The notes below the pieces were generated by a model. The model worked only from the letters and a program-made list of their open reading frames with translations, did not search any database and was not told the origin of the DNA. Below are positions 12,602-21,766 of a DNA stretch of 54,594 bases, one piece after another. Location of the stretch: the IMG/VR virus record IMGVR_UViG_3300050821_003470, positions 1 through 54,594 of that record, one strand, 5' to 3'. Each line of letters opens with the position of its first letter. The stretch's first letter is position 1. This DNA comes from a virus. Both the position numbers and the translations under genes were made by a program.

Positions 12602-14202
12602 TGGCTAACGTTATTATCCCTAACGTTTTCGCGCCTAACACCTTAGCAGACGCAAACGCCGTCAACGCCAACTTTACTGCTGTTGCAAATGCTATCAACA
12701 GCGGGCTAACGGGCTACTACTACGATGCTTCAGCAACGCCATACGGTCTAGCGCCAACCAACACCGGCGCATTAAACCTAACCGCGCTAAATACCGTTTT
12801 GACAGCGGCCCAGGGCGACAACGGCGGAACCATCATTATCCCGACTTTCACAACGGCCTGTCAGGTGTCAGGGACTTGGAACCTTGGGACATTTGCGCTC
12901 ATCGTTGCCGGGTCCAGCCCGCAGTCGGAGTTGGTGCAGCAGGTCACTGGTAACTTTATTTCGGTCGTTAATAACTCTCCGCTTGGCGTCCTCATCAACT
13001 CGCTCAAGCTTAATATGACGGCCTGTGCTTCAGGCATTGGACTTTACACCTCTAACTGCCAGAACATCAAAGCTGAGAACGTTTATTTTGCCAACTGCCC
13101 AACTGCAGCGTACTTCGACAACTCCTCGCTGCAGTGCGGCTTGACCAACTGTACGATCGAGAATGACTCGCAGGGTGGCACGGTTAGCACTGTAGCTCCA
13201 ATGGTGGCGGTATTCGGTGCCCAGGACTACATTGTCGAGAGCGTTATCCGGCAAATGCCCATCGGTAAGGGTGGCCCGCGCCACAACGCTGGTTTCGGGA
13301 TGGGGAACTTCAGCGATTTCAGGGCGACCAACGTACACTTCTCGGACACCGATTACGGGCTTATCATACTGCAGGACGGGGCGAAGAACGGAGTGTTCAC
13401 CGCTTGCCGGTTCGACAGCTATACGCAAGCTCTAAACCTGCAGTCCCTGACCCCTGCGGGGAATATAAATTGTCTCTACTTTTCAAACGTCGAGTGGTAC
13501 TTAACTACCACTTCTACTAGCGCCCTCCCTGGCGCTTTCATAGATACCAACGGTGGACCCAACACCAACTACGATAATCTCCAGTTCACGAGTTGCACGG
13601 CAGCCGGGTGGGGTGGTGCTGGCCTCAACATCAACGCGGGCGAAAACATCAAAGTCGTTGGCGGGCGGTACTCCTCGAACGGCCAGAGTTCAGCCACGGG
13701 CGCGGGCATCCTTATTAGCGGCGGAAACCTCATCGACATAGATTCTGCCAACTGTACGGGGCAGCTTCAGGATTTCGGCAACCAGACATTCGGCGTACAG
13801 CCCTATGGTATTGCAGTGACGGGCGGAACGAACATCACACTACGCGGCTGCAACCTCTCGGGTAACATCGCTGGGGCACTGTACGTTCCGACGCCAATCT
13901 CGTCGCTTGAAGTCTACGACTGCAAGGGCTACAACGATGTTCCAACGGTAATCACCGCTTCAATGCCAACTAGCGGCGTTGGATTTTCTGCTCAGACTGC
14001 GGGGGCAACCCCTTACTACGGACCAGCCACCTTCGAGGTTACCGGGGGAACTATTACGTCCATTGCTTTCTATGCGAGTTCTGCGGCCGCATTGCCGGAG
14101 TACACTTCACCGTTGACCTCGGGGACGTTCGATCTGTCGCCGGGGCAGTATTGCAAAATCAACTACACGGGCAGCCCGTCTTTCGTGATGGTCGGCCGGT
14201 AA
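12601..14202 (+). CDS. Tailspike with parallel beta-helix
   Basis: A 533-aa protein. The N-terminal module (NVFAPNTLADANAVNANFTA) is the short attachment motif common at the start of phage tail fibres. Residues 60-440 are Asn/Gly-rich with recurring strand-turn units (for example NIKVVGGRYSSNGQSS, NITLRGCNLSGNIAG), typical of pectate-lyase-like right-handed beta-helices. A small C-terminal trimerisation-like domain follows. Likely receptor-binding and possibly polysaccharide-degrading. GTG start overlapping the previous TAG. Confidence 0.85.
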   Translation: MANVIIPNVFAPNTLADANAVNANFTAVANAINSGLTGYYYDASATPYGLAPTNTGALNLTALNTVLTAAQGDNGGTIIIPTFTTACQVSGTWNLGTFALIVAGSSPQSELVQQVTGNFISVVNNSPLGVLINSLKLNMTACASGIGLYTSNCQNIKAENVYFANCPTAAYFDNSSLQCGLTNCTIENDSQGGTVSTVAPMVAVFGAQDYIVESVIRQMPIGKGGPRHNAGFGMGNFSDFRATNVHFSDTDYGLIILQDGAKNGVFTACRFDSYTQALNLQSLTPAGNINCLYFSNVEWYLTTTSTSALPGAFIDTNGGPNTNYDNLQFTSCTAAGWGGAGLNINAGENIKVVGGRYSSNGQSSATGAGILISGGNLIDIDSANCTGQLQDFGNQTFGVQPYGIAVTGGTNITLRGCNLSGNIAGALYVPTPISSLEVYDCKGYNDVPTVITASMPTSGVGFSAQTAGATPYYGPATFEVTGGTITSIAFYASSAAALPEYTSPLTSGTFDLSPGQYCKINYTGSPSFVMVGR

Positions 14203-14211
14203 AGGAACGAT

Positions 14212-14664
14212 ATGTCACTTATCACGATACCGTATGTTTTCGTCCCCGGAACCGTCATCTCGTCCTCTCAGGTGAATGCGGACTTCGCGGCGATTACCAA
14301 CGTGGTCAACGGCAACCTGGACGGAACGAACTTCTCCACTATCTTCTCCTCATTGAACCTGGTGGCGAAGGGGCACGCAACCTTCCCGGGCGGCCTTATC
14401 ATCCAGTGGGGCTCTCCTTCGTCGGTGCCGTTCGACAACAGTGCTAACCTGCTCGTTACCTACGACATCCCGTTTGTGAATCAGGTCTTCGCTATCGCCA
14501 CGGGGGTCAGGGAGAATACGCAGCAAGCGGGGACCGCCGCGGCTATTTCTGTAGCTACGAACGTGACCGGGATTTCCTTGCCGCTCACGCAGGTCAACAT
14601 CACGGCTCAGGGTGGAGCGGCAGGTTCGACAGGCACCATCTTCTGGATAGCCGTTGGATATTAG
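14212..14664 (+). CDS. Short tail-fibre-like protein
   Basis: A 150-aa protein. N-terminal ITIPYVFVPGTVISSSQVNA is the same attachment module as in the tailspike, so the two are partial paralogues. The C-terminal half (GGLIIQWGSPS... FWIAVGY) resembles the compact tip domain ending many phage fibres. It may be an accessory fibre. AAAGGA ribosome-binding site 9 nt before ATG. Confidence 0.75.
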   Translation: MSLITIPYVFVPGTVISSSQVNADFAAITNVVNGNLDGTNFSTIFSSLNLVAKGHATFPGGLIIQWGSPSSVPFDNSANLLVTYDIPFVNQVFAIATGVRENTQQAGTAAAISVATNVTGISLPLTQVNITAQGGAAGSTGTIFWIAVGY

Positions 14665-14671
14665 GAGGAAG

Positions 14672-16654
14672 ATGAAACTTAAAACGTTCTTCGTCGTCCT
14701 GCTCTTAGCAAGTTGCGGTCTTATGGCAACTGGGCTAGGACAGCAAGGCGGTCCAGGCTACCTCGACCCGCAAAGGGCCGTTACTCAATCGCTCGCAGCG
14801 GTGGGGGCTGTGTCACAGTTCCAGCTTGCCTCGGGCAACTCGGTCTGCTCGATCGCGGTCAGTGGTACGTTCGTCGGGACTATCCAGTTCCAGCAAAGCA
14901 CGGATGGGGTAAACTGGCAGCCTATTTATGTCACGCCGAATAGCAACGGCACGGCTATCAACAGCACGACCGGAGCTTTCTTCGGGGCTGCACCAATGCT
15001 GGGGTCAACGTTCTTCCGTGGGTACATGAGCGCGTACACGAGTGGTACGGCGCTAACGACGACCTATTGCGTTCCCGTGAAAGTGTCCTTGGTAAACCTC
15101 GGCCCTTTCGCGCAACCGTCGGGTAGTGGTGGTGGCGGCTTCCCGGCGTTTACCTGTGTAGGTCCAGTCACCTGTAATCCGAGCAGTGGTCCGAACGTTG
15201 GCATTGCAGCCGCTACTCCTTCTCCTGGAGCGCAAGGATGCGGCTTCTGGAATGGAATTTGGCCGTACACCCTCAATATGAGCGGCTGCGCTTTATCTTC
15301 TCAGGCGTTTACCGGGCTTGTGTGTAGCGGGTTAGCGTCGTGCTCCCCGAGCGCTGGCCCGTCTCCGGCCGTAAATGTCCCAGTTCCTATTCCAAGCAAT
15401 CTTGGATGCGGCGTTCTCACGATAGCGTGGCCTGCTGTGAATCTAAATACCTCTCAGTGCGCTGGCGGTGCAGAATACCCGAGCCTGGTGTGTTCTGGTA
15501 TCGCTACCTGTTCCCCCAACGGAGGCCCGACTCCAGCCGTTTATGTGCCGTCGCCAAATCCGACTGGGAGTAACGGCTGCACGGTTACTGGAACGTGGCC
15601 CTCCCAGACGTTTTCATGCCCGACTGCGGGACCAGGGGCCACCCCATCGCCAACTTCTTCTGGCGGAATACTCATTAGCGGCTCGTATCCTTACACTATC
15701 TTCGCCTCGCCTGCCGTCCCGCAATCAACGCCATCGCCTACTGTTACAGCTACAGCCTGCGCGGGCTCTCCGAGCGCGAGCGGCTCGTACCCGTACACCT
15801 TAAACATCCCGGCTGGTTGCAGTGGTGGTGGCGTCACACCGGCTCCTTGCGCCACAGCAGGTCAGACGGCCGGCTACACCTGTATTTACGCCTTTCCAGT
15901 GCCAACCACATCGGCTTCGATAGAACCGGGGTACATCGGAGTTAACGCGGTGTTTTTAGCTCCTGCGCCATCACCTTCCGCGACAGCCAACTATCTAGCC
16001 TGGACCGCTGGGAGTGGCGGGTGCGGGTCATCTCAACCGGCTGGCTACGCATCGCTCGGGGTTAACTACGGAAACACGTTCTTCTCAATCAACGGCGTGA
16101 GCGGGAGCCTAGCAACTTTTTGGTGCTACAACACAGCCGACACCCCACCGTTCCTGGCGATAAACGCTGGCGTAGGCGGGCAGCGGTGCTGCGTTGGCAT
16201 CTATCAAAACGTCTACTCCCAGGGATACGATATAGATGCTCCCGCTTTTAATACCGGCAATGATGGTGTTTATTGGGAATCAAATCAGACGTACGGCTGT
16301 GGGTTCTCTGGGCATGGCTCGGCATCAACATACACCTATTACTTTGATGCCTACCCGGCGACACCAGCCCCTAACCCCTGCGTCCTCAGCATAAGCAATT
16401 TAGCTATTCCGGCTGGCGTCACACAGAATAAAGGGCAGCTTACTTGCACTCTCTCCACTCTAGTCTGCTCGCAGACAGCAACGGTCATCTCTGGTGCCAT
16501 TTGCACCGCGTCGTATGACACGGCTGCAACCACCGTGACGGCCTCACTCCTTTTACCGCTGACGGTAAAGGTCGTGACCACCACCCTAACTATATCTATG
16601 CAAGGAGCCCCAACGGCTTCGGGAACCGCGGCGGCGGATTATCTATGCCTCTAA
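14672..16654 (+). CDS. Exported fibre-like protein with lipobox and Cys-pair repeats
   Basis: A 660-aa protein. The ATG at 14672 has TTAGGAGGA before it and yields a signal peptide with a possible lipobox (FFVVLLLASCGLMA). The body has three repeats of a Cys-pair unit (FTCVGPVTCNPSSGP, LVCSGLASCSPSAGP, LVCSGIATCSPNGGP), Pro/Ser linkers and a module (GGILISGSYPYTIFASP) shared with the next gene. An export signal is unusual for a virion protein. It may be a secreted or lipid-anchored surface protein or a fibre assembled outside the cell. Function unknown. Confidence 0.7.
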   Translation: MKLKTFFVVLLLASCGLMATGLGQQGGPGYLDPQRAVTQSLAAVGAVSQFQLASGNSVCSIAVSGTFVGTIQFQQSTDGVNWQPIYVTPNSNGTAINSTTGAFFGAAPMLGSTFFRGYMSAYTSGTALTTTYCVPVKVSLVNLGPFAQPSGSGGGGFPAFTCVGPVTCNPSSGPNVGIAAATPSPGAQGCGFWNGIWPYTLNMSGCALSSQAFTGLVCSGLASCSPSAGPSPAVNVPVPIPSNLGCGVLTIAWPAVNLNTSQCAGGAEYPSLVCSGIATCSPNGGPTPAVYVPSPNPTGSNGCTVTGTWPSQTFSCPTAGPGATPSPTSSGGILISGSYPYTIFASPAVPQSTPSPTVTATACAGSPSASGSYPYTLNIPAGCSGGGVTPAPCATAGQTAGYTCIYAFPVPTTSASIEPGYIGVNAVFLAPAPSPSATANYLAWTAGSGGCGSSQPAGYASLGVNYGNTFFSINGVSGSLATFWCYNTADTPPFLAINAGVGGQRCCVGIYQNVYSQGYDIDAPAFNTGNDGVYWESNQTYGCGFSGHGSASTYTYYFDAYPATPAPNPCVLSISNLAIPAGVTQNKGQLTCTLSTLVCSQTATVISGAICTASYDTAATTVTASLLLPLTVKVVTTTLTISMQGAPTASGTAAADYLCL

Positions 16655-16667
16655 CGGGAAACTAAAT

Positions 16668-18176
16668 ATGAAACTAAAACGGTTCTTCTTCGTTCTCTTG
16701 ACCCTTGGCGGGTGCGGACTGATGGCAAACGCGATCGGCCAGCAATATCCTTATCCGCCACAGCTTGGGCCGACTTCGTTCACACTTAATGGCTCCAGCG
16801 GGACGTTCGTGCTCAAGGGATTGAACGGACAAGGGTTCTGCACGGCGGCGGTTCCGAGTACGGCCACGATGGGGAGCGGCACGATAACGATTAAGCTAAG
16901 TAACGATAACGGCTCGACGTACTACTCGGTGAGTGGTGTCGCGGACCTTGGAAATCCAGCCTCACCTGCGCCGAGCCAAACGATAACCGTTGCTGGGACG
17001 AAGCTCGCCTTCCCGGTGTCCGGCTCAACTGATGTTGAGTTGGTTCTTTCTGGAGCGACTAACGCAGTTATTACCGGAACGCTCACCTGTAACGCTGGGA
17101 ACGCGGTGGTTATCACAAGCGGCGGCGGAAGCACGAGCGCTCCGCAAAACACGGCATCACCAACGGCGTCGGGCGGTGTACTAATAAGTGGTTCGTTCCC
17201 TTATACGATTTTCGCATCTCCGCTTCCACCCTTTCCGCTCTCGACCGCAAACGGAGGTACGGGAACGTCCGCACCAAGCCCTACAGTGACCGCTACGGCT
17301 TGCGCGGCATCGCCTAGTCTTAGCGGTACGTGGCCTTCTCAGACGATTTCAGTTCCGGCTGGCTGTACGGTATCAACAGCTTCTCCGAACCCTTACGTTT
17401 CTACGGTGCTCGCTGAAACGAGCGCCACGCATTTTTGGGAGATGAACGATTCGCCGGGTGTCGGAACGCCCAGCCCCGGGCAGTGCCCGTCCACTATCGC
17501 CGATGCAATCGCAGGTGGAGCAACGGGGGCACCATCGCCAGTTCCGCTTACCGTGGAGGCGTCTCCGTTGCCTCATCCTGCCGGTTCCCCGTATGCCCTA
17601 CAATGCGGAGTCACCGGAATCATCAAAAATGGAACCACGGGAATTGAGTGGCTAGGGGCCACCATCCAAGCGTATCTTCAGGTGCCATCGGCGGTCTTTC
17701 AGACGCTGTGCAACACAGGCGGCGGTACGTGCAACCTGCCGTTCACCGTTGAGTGTATCGTTGAACCGGCGAACTCGGCCGGTTACGGGTCTAGTGGAAC
17801 CAACTTCATGTGGTCCATAGATACTGCCGGAACCCACGGGTACGTTGAAATAACCAACCCGGGAAGCGGAGATATGGCCGTCTGGAAAACCACAGGAGCG
17901 TCATTTATTGGTGTTGCCGCCTCTGGAGTTCCGGTTATGATTGACTACGAGTTCGACGGGACGAGTGAAAGCTATTACTTCATCAACGGAACATTAGCGT
18001 TATACGCAGCAACTTCGCCTCAAATGACCGCCTCTAGCCTTTCGTTTTTCGGGTGGGACGGCACTACGTCTGCCAACAACTTCTGGAACGGCCGGATGCA
18101 CGGCTGCTCGACCTACAATACGGCTCTCTCGATCGCTAAGATTCACGCGCATTATGCGGCCACAGGACTACCGTAA
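16668..18176 (+). CDS. Exported LamG/concanavalin-like protein, paralogue of the preceding gene
   Basis: A 502-aa protein. The signal peptide FFFVLLTLGGCGLMANAIGQQ closely matches that of the preceding gene. Residues 20-150 form a beta-rich domain, followed by the shared linker module (GGVLISGSFPYTIFASP; SPTVTATACAASPSLSG). The C-terminal 240 aa have the layout of a LamG/concanavalin-like lectin domain (ATHFWEMND ... AYLQVPSAVFQ ... PFTVECIVEP ... FWNGRMHGCSTYNTALS). Probably carbohydrate-binding. Duplication with a C-terminal domain swap is the simplest history. Confidence 0.75.
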   Translation: MKLKRFFFVLLTLGGCGLMANAIGQQYPYPPQLGPTSFTLNGSSGTFVLKGLNGQGFCTAAVPSTATMGSGTITIKLSNDNGSTYYSVSGVADLGNPASPAPSQTITVAGTKLAFPVSGSTDVELVLSGATNAVITGTLTCNAGNAVVITSGGGSTSAPQNTASPTASGGVLISGSFPYTIFASPLPPFPLSTANGGTGTSAPSPTVTATACAASPSLSGTWPSQTISVPAGCTVSTASPNPYVSTVLAETSATHFWEMNDSPGVGTPSPGQCPSTIADAIAGGATGAPSPVPLTVEASPLPHPAGSPYALQCGVTGIIKNGTTGIEWLGATIQAYLQVPSAVFQTLCNTGGGTCNLPFTVECIVEPANSAGYGSSGTNFMWSIDTAGTHGYVEITNPGSGDMAVWKTTGASFIGVAASGVPVMIDYEFDGTSESYYFINGTLALYAATSPQMTASSLSFFGWDGTTSANNFWNGRMHGCSTYNTALSIAKIHAHYAATGLP

Positions 18177-18203
18177 TGACTAGTATCTACCTGAAAGCGT
18201 GTA

Positions 18204-18476
18204 ATGGCGGATGAGGAGCAGGAGGCAAAGCGACTTGTGGACTTTCGTATTCTCGCCCTTGAACGGGAACAAGACGCACAAGAGTTACGGCTTCGAGCGG
18301 TGGAGTCCGCTATCGTGAAGGTCAACGGGAGCCTCGATATGATTCCTGAGATTCGTTCTGGGCTACGGCAGCTTTTCAACGACCGCTACAAGAATCTTAT
18401 CGGCTTCGTCCTTGTCATGGCGACGGTCATAGGGACCTTTCTTTTCAACCATTTAACCAGTTTCGGTGCCAAATGA
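18204..18476 (+). CDS. XhlA-like membrane protein (holin-associated)
   Basis: A 90-aa protein: N-terminal amphipathic/coiled-coil stretch (about residues 5-60) and one C-terminal membrane helix (LIGFVLVMATVIGTFLFNHL). This is the layout and size of haemolysin XhlA-type proteins found beside phage holins. ATGA overlap with the next gene. Likely part of the lysis module, by inference. Confidence 0.65.
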   Translation: MADEEQEAKRLVDFRILALEREQDAQELRLRAVESAIVKVNGSLDMIPEIRSGLRQLFNDRYKNLIGFVLVMATVIGTFLFNHLTSFGAK

Positions 18477-18700
18477 GCAGCAACGTTATCATCGTGCTTA
18501 TCGGTCAAGGAGTGGTGGGCGTCATCGTAACTATCGCGTCTGCCATTATCATTTCTAGGGTCGGAGCCGTCCACACGCTAGTAAACAATCGTTCGGAACA
18601 GCAGGACGCCAAAATTGCAGTCTTAACAGCCCAGCTTGCGGCCAAAGGGGTTCGGCTTACTGCCGCTCAGGAAAAAGTAAAAACGAGGGCAAGAAGGTGA
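18473..18700 (+). CDS. Small membrane protein with coiled coil (spanin- or holin-like)
   Basis: A 75-aa protein: an N-terminal membrane helix (IIVLIGQGVVGVIVTIASAI) then a charged coiled-coil tail. Mirror image of the preceding protein and translationally coupled to it. It could be an inner-membrane spanin-type partner or a holin regulator; no lipobox. Confidence 0.6.
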   Translation: MSSNVIIVLIGQGVVGVIVTIASAIIISRVGAVHTLVNNRSEQQDAKIAVLTAQLAAKGVRLTAAQEKVKTRARR

Positions 18701-18972
18701 AACTCTGGCCGCTCATATTCCTCCCGTTTATCCTAGGCATGGCCTTCCTGGGTCACGCAGCCCTAACCCCAAAGCCCCCTGGGCTGTTCGGTTATGCTAC
18801 AGTAACCACAAGGGAGGGCGTGAACTTGTGCGTTGGCTCATTCCAGAACTGCCGCCTACTCTATGGGCATGGGGACAAGAAGCCCCGTCTCACCGTATGT
18901 ATGACAAGCTACGATAAGTACAATTTCTGCCCGTACCCCAAGAAGGAAAAACGCTATGCGGTTGCTCCGTAA
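18697..18972 (+). CDS. Secreted Cys-containing small protein
   Basis: A 91-aa protein. GTG start overlapping the previous stop. N-terminal signal peptide (LWPLIFLPFILGMAFLGHAA), then a domain of about 65 aa with four Cys (NLCVGSFQNC, VCMTSYDKYNFC) that could form two disulfides. Periplasmic or exported; role unknown, perhaps an outer spanin-like partner or superinfection factor. Confidence 0.65.
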   Translation: MKLWPLIFLPFILGMAFLGHAALTPKPPGLFGYATVTTREGVNLCVGSFQNCRLLYGHGDKKPRLTVCMTSYDKYNFCPYPKKEKRYAVAP

Positions 18973-19714
18973 ACTCAACGCTCCCCTCCCTGGTGGGCTA
19001 GCCCTGGTCCTCCTCTTAGCCTTTGGGCTCGGAACGGCGGCTGTGCTGCCTACCTGGTCAAGCGGTACGGCTACGATGGGACCTGGCGGCTTCTGGGACC
19101 TTGGCTCGGTTGACGCCGCCATAACGAGCCCTGGCCCGTCTGACCCTATCATTTACAACGGGAGCGGGGTGAACCTCAACGTCATGGCCCCCAACGGCGG
19201 CAACCTGAACCTTCGGAACTGCACGACGAATACATGCAACACCTCGGCACAGCAAATCACCACGCAGATTACCGCCAATCAGGTCAACTCTGTCGTGCCG
19301 ATGTACGCCGCCCCTTCTCCATCTGCGGACGTAACCATAAACCCAGCGACGACTGGTCCGGTGGCTCCGTGCTACAGTGCATCGGGAAACGGCTGCAATG
19401 CCGGGTGGAAGGTAGTCCACGGTTCGGTTCAGGTGGCGTTCACAACGACTTGCCCAAGTGCCACTTTGTGTTCGCTTGGGACAGGTTCTGGGCACAGCTA
19501 TATCCTGAACTTCAACGGCAACGGCGTCTTTTCAGAGACAGCCTTTTCCCAATACTACGGATGCTCGGCGTCAAGCAACGACCCCAACGGCACTATAGCG
19601 TTCATTGAAAATGAGAACGCCTCTACCGCGATTATACAAATCTACAACACCGCTGGCACAGCGTTGCCAAGCAGCACCAACCCGTATGTGGGTTGGATGT
19701 GCTTCGGGTACTAG
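18956..19714 (+). CDS. Exported Cys-rich beta protein (252 aa)
   Basis: AAGGA before ATG 18956. Signal-peptide-like N-terminus (GLALVLLLAFGLGTAAVLP), then Asn/Gly/Thr-rich beta sequence with several Cys and an end (NPYVGWMCFGY) like fibre-tip domains. It resembles the exported fibre-like genes upstream in composition. Function unknown. Confidence 0.65.
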   Translation: MRLLRKLNAPLPGGLALVLLLAFGLGTAAVLPTWSSGTATMGPGGFWDLGSVDAAITSPGPSDPIIYNGSGVNLNVMAPNGGNLNLRNCTTNTCNTSAQQITTQITANQVNSVVPMYAAPSPSADVTINPATTGPVAPCYSASGNGCNAGWKVVHGSVQVAFTTTCPSATLCSLGTGSGHSYILNFNGNGVFSETAFSQYYGCSASSNDPNGTIAFIENENASTAIIQIYNTAGTALPSSTNPYVGWMCFGY

Positions 19715-19715
19715 C

Positions 19716-19868
19716 ATGGTAACTTTTACGAACCTGGGCGAAGCCATCAAGGATGGCTGGACGGTGATGGAAGCGCGCCCTGATGGGTACACGCTGAGAA
19801 AGAAGTTCGGTGAGGTTTGGTCGCTTGCGCTCTGCACTCCGAAAACCGAGGCTGACCCAGAGTGCTAG
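19716..19868 (+). CDS. Small hypothetical protein (50 aa)
   Basis: Starts with MVTFTNLGEAIKDGWTVMEA directly after the previous stop, and a compact alpha/beta sequence ends at a TAG overlapping the next GTG. Not recognised. Coupling on both sides supports it. Confidence 0.55.
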   Translation: MVTFTNLGEAIKDGWTVMEARPDGYTLRKKFGEVWSLALCTPKTEADPEC

Positions 19869-20593
19869 TCACCTGCCACTGGTCAGCCTCACCGCCTGTT
19901 AGGCTTCGTGCCTATCAGGTTGAGTTTGCGCTCACAGGCTCGTTCACGGGCGAGGACTTCCATAACCTTCGTGCGCTCCACGATTCACCAACCGGATATA
20001 CCTTGGTTCCGTGGGCCACGCTTTCTTCGCAGTTCACCATTTGGAAGAACGATGACCTCTCGTCACCCAACGACTACGGGACCTGGGACCTCAACACCGA
20101 CCCACGCGATGGCTCCTCGAATATCGAGGTGGCGGCTATGTGCATGGACGGGGCGACGACGAACGACTTTGGTTCCGACCCCTACACGATCGCTCACGCT
20201 TGGATGCACGCTGGCATTGTGGCGCGCATCTGCCAGCTTAAAGGTATCGACGCCTCGGAATCGTTCCCGGCGAGCGTTGGCCCGCAGCTTCAGAACGGTC
20301 CCATCTTCACCGTATCGACGCATGGGGAACGGGCCTATCAGACCATCGACTACGGCGTTCCCGGAGGCGCAGCTTCCAGCCAAGCGGCTTCGGACGAGTT
20401 CGGTTATTTTGTCGGCAGTGGCGACCCTAACTCGCGTTGGGATATTGCGCTGTTAGACCCTGCGTACATCCCTAATGGCGTGACAGTCGCCAATGCTCAA
20501 GCCTCGGCAGCGTGGATACGCTCTCAGGCGCACCTAATCAAAGCTCAAGGCATCACGGGTATGTGGGGCCTTGACGGAGGAGATACACCATGA
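19862..20593 (+). CDS. Putative endolysin (amidase-like)
   Basis: A 243-aa protein. Several His/Asp blocks look like a zinc amidase or peptidase active site: AAMCMDGATTNDFG, YTIAHAWMHAGIVARICQLK, STHGERAYQTIDYG, YFVGSGDPNSRWD. It is flanked by small membrane proteins, as expected for a lysis cassette. GTG start overlapping the previous TAG. The exact family is uncertain; a head- or tail-associated hydrolase is the alternative. Confidence 0.5.
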   Translation: MLVTCHWSASPPVRLRAYQVEFALTGSFTGEDFHNLRALHDSPTGYTLVPWATLSSQFTIWKNDDLSSPNDYGTWDLNTDPRDGSSNIEVAAMCMDGATTNDFGSDPYTIAHAWMHAGIVARICQLKGIDASESFPASVGPQLQNGPIFTVSTHGERAYQTIDYGVPGGAASSQAASDEFGYFVGSGDPNSRWDIALLDPAYIPNGVTVANAQASAAWIRSQAHLIKAQGITGMWGLDGGDTP

Positions 20594-20781
20594 TCTCGTT
20601 ACTAATAACGCTCATAATCATCTGCGTCGTCGCAGGTATCGCGTACTGGATACTCACGCAAATCCCCGGCATCCCGCCCATCGTTCCGAATCTCGTCTGG
20701 GTTGTCGTGGCGCTCATCATCTTGGTATGGCTGCTGCAAAATCTTGGCAGCCTTAGCTTGGGGCATCTGGGCCGGGGGTGA
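20590..20781 (+). CDS. Holin candidate, two membrane helices
   Basis: A 63-aa protein almost entirely two hydrophobic helices (residues 2-23 and 32-53) joined by a Pro/Gly turn (QIPGIPPIVP), with few charges. Classic small class-II-type holin layout beside the endolysin candidate. GGAGATA before ATG and ATGA overlap with it. Confidence 0.65.
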   Translation: MISLLITLIIICVVAGIAYWILTQIPGIPPIVPNLVWVVVALIILVWLLQNLGSLSLGHLGRG

Positions 20782-21260
20782 TTCCCTGGTGGATTCTGCT
20801 TGGCTTTCTCATAGGGCTCCTGGTGGGGCTCCCGTGGAAGCACAAGCACCGACCTGAGAAACTCGTACTCGTCCTACCAATACTCACATCCAAAGGAGAT
20901 AAACCCGTGCCCAACTATGAACTCGCGAACGACGCAGTAGCGTATGTTCCAATCCAAACCCTCGATGCCGAGGGCAACCCGGTAGCGCCACCGTCTGGCG
21001 ATACGTTCACCGTAGCTTCCAGCGATACGACCTCGCTTGGCGTAGCGGTCGGAACCATGCCTTCTGGCCCGCTCCAAGGTCAGCCAGCAGCCGTTCTCAC
21101 CCCGCTCGTTCCAACCGCCTCGGGAATCACCGTGACGCTCACGGATGCCGACAACCTCACTGCTGGAACGCAGGTTGTGGACATCGTTCAAGGCGTAGCG
21201 ACCACGGACTTCCTCGACGTATCCGCAGCGGTCACGGTTCCGCAGGCTCCGCCAGCGTAA
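20778..21260 (+). CDS. Ig-like protein with optional N-terminal membrane anchor (dual start)
   Basis: The GTG at 20778 gives 160 aa with an N-terminal membrane helix (WWILLGFLIGLLVGLPW). An in-frame GTG at 20907, preceded by AAAGGAG with good spacing, gives 117 aa (MPNYELANDAVAYVPIQTLD...) holding only the beta, Ig-like domain. Both starts look usable, giving membrane-tethered and soluble forms. The function of the Ig-like domain is unknown. Confidence 0.65.
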   Translation: MIPWWILLGFLIGLLVGLPWKHKHRPEKLVLVLPILTSKGDKPVPNYELANDAVAYVPIQTLDAEGNPVAPPSGDTFTVASSDTTSLGVAVGTMPSGPLQGQPAAVLTPLVPTASGITVTLTDADNLTAGTQVVDIVQGVATTDFLDVSAAVTVPQAPPA

Positions 21261-21577
21261 TGCCACCGCTCCCGATTCGTAACCCGTGGCTGGCCGCGCT
21301 TTACGCTGCGCTCTATTCGTGGGGGCTTTCGGCCTTCGCTATCGTCTCCGCAGCGGTCGGCATCGGTTATTCCCTGGGACCAGCCAATGGCGGATACAAC
21401 GATTGGCCGACGTTCGTGCTGTTTGCAAAGCACGCATGGTTCGGCTGCGTTATCGGCCTCGTGTTCCAAATCGGACCCTACGTTCGGGCCAAGCAGGGGT
21501 TCACGGCAGCGAATAATCCTGACGTAGCTCCGCCTCCCGAACAGAATCAACCATCACAACTGAAAGGAAACCCCTAA
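21260..21577 (+). CDS. Membrane protein, two helices (holin-like)
   Basis: A 105-aa protein with hydrophobic stretches near residues 10-38 and 50-75, then a Pro/Gln-rich hydrophilic tail. Starts in a TAATG overlap. It could be a second holin or an antiholin; at least five small membrane proteins cluster here. Confidence 0.6.
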   Translation: MPPLPIRNPWLAALYAALYSWGLSAFAIVSAAVGIGYSLGPANGGYNDWPTFVLFAKHAWFGCVIGLVFQIGPYVRAKQGFTAANNPDVAPPPEQNQPSQLKGNP

Positions 21578-21763
21578 GTGCAGAACATCGGTAAAATCTT
21601 TGTCGCAATCGGCGGCATTATCTCAGCCTTCTTCCCGCAATGGGCAGCCGAAGGCGCAGCGCTCGTTACGATCGGCGAAGGGCTCCTGGCTGGAAACGGC
21701 ACGGTGGGTCCAATCCGCATCGGCAACGAAGGCATCACCGTAACCGTAGCTCCCTGGACGTAA
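21578..21763 (+). CDS. Small membrane-associated protein (61 aa)
   Basis: GTG start right after the previous stop with GAAAGGAA upstream. One hydrophobic/amphipathic segment (IFVAIGGIISAFFPQWAAEG) and a short beta tail. Not recognised. Confidence 0.6.
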   Translation: MQNIGKIFVAIGGIISAFFPQWAAEGAALVTIGEGLLAGNGTVGPIRIGNEGITVTVAPWT

Positions 21764-21766
21764 ACC

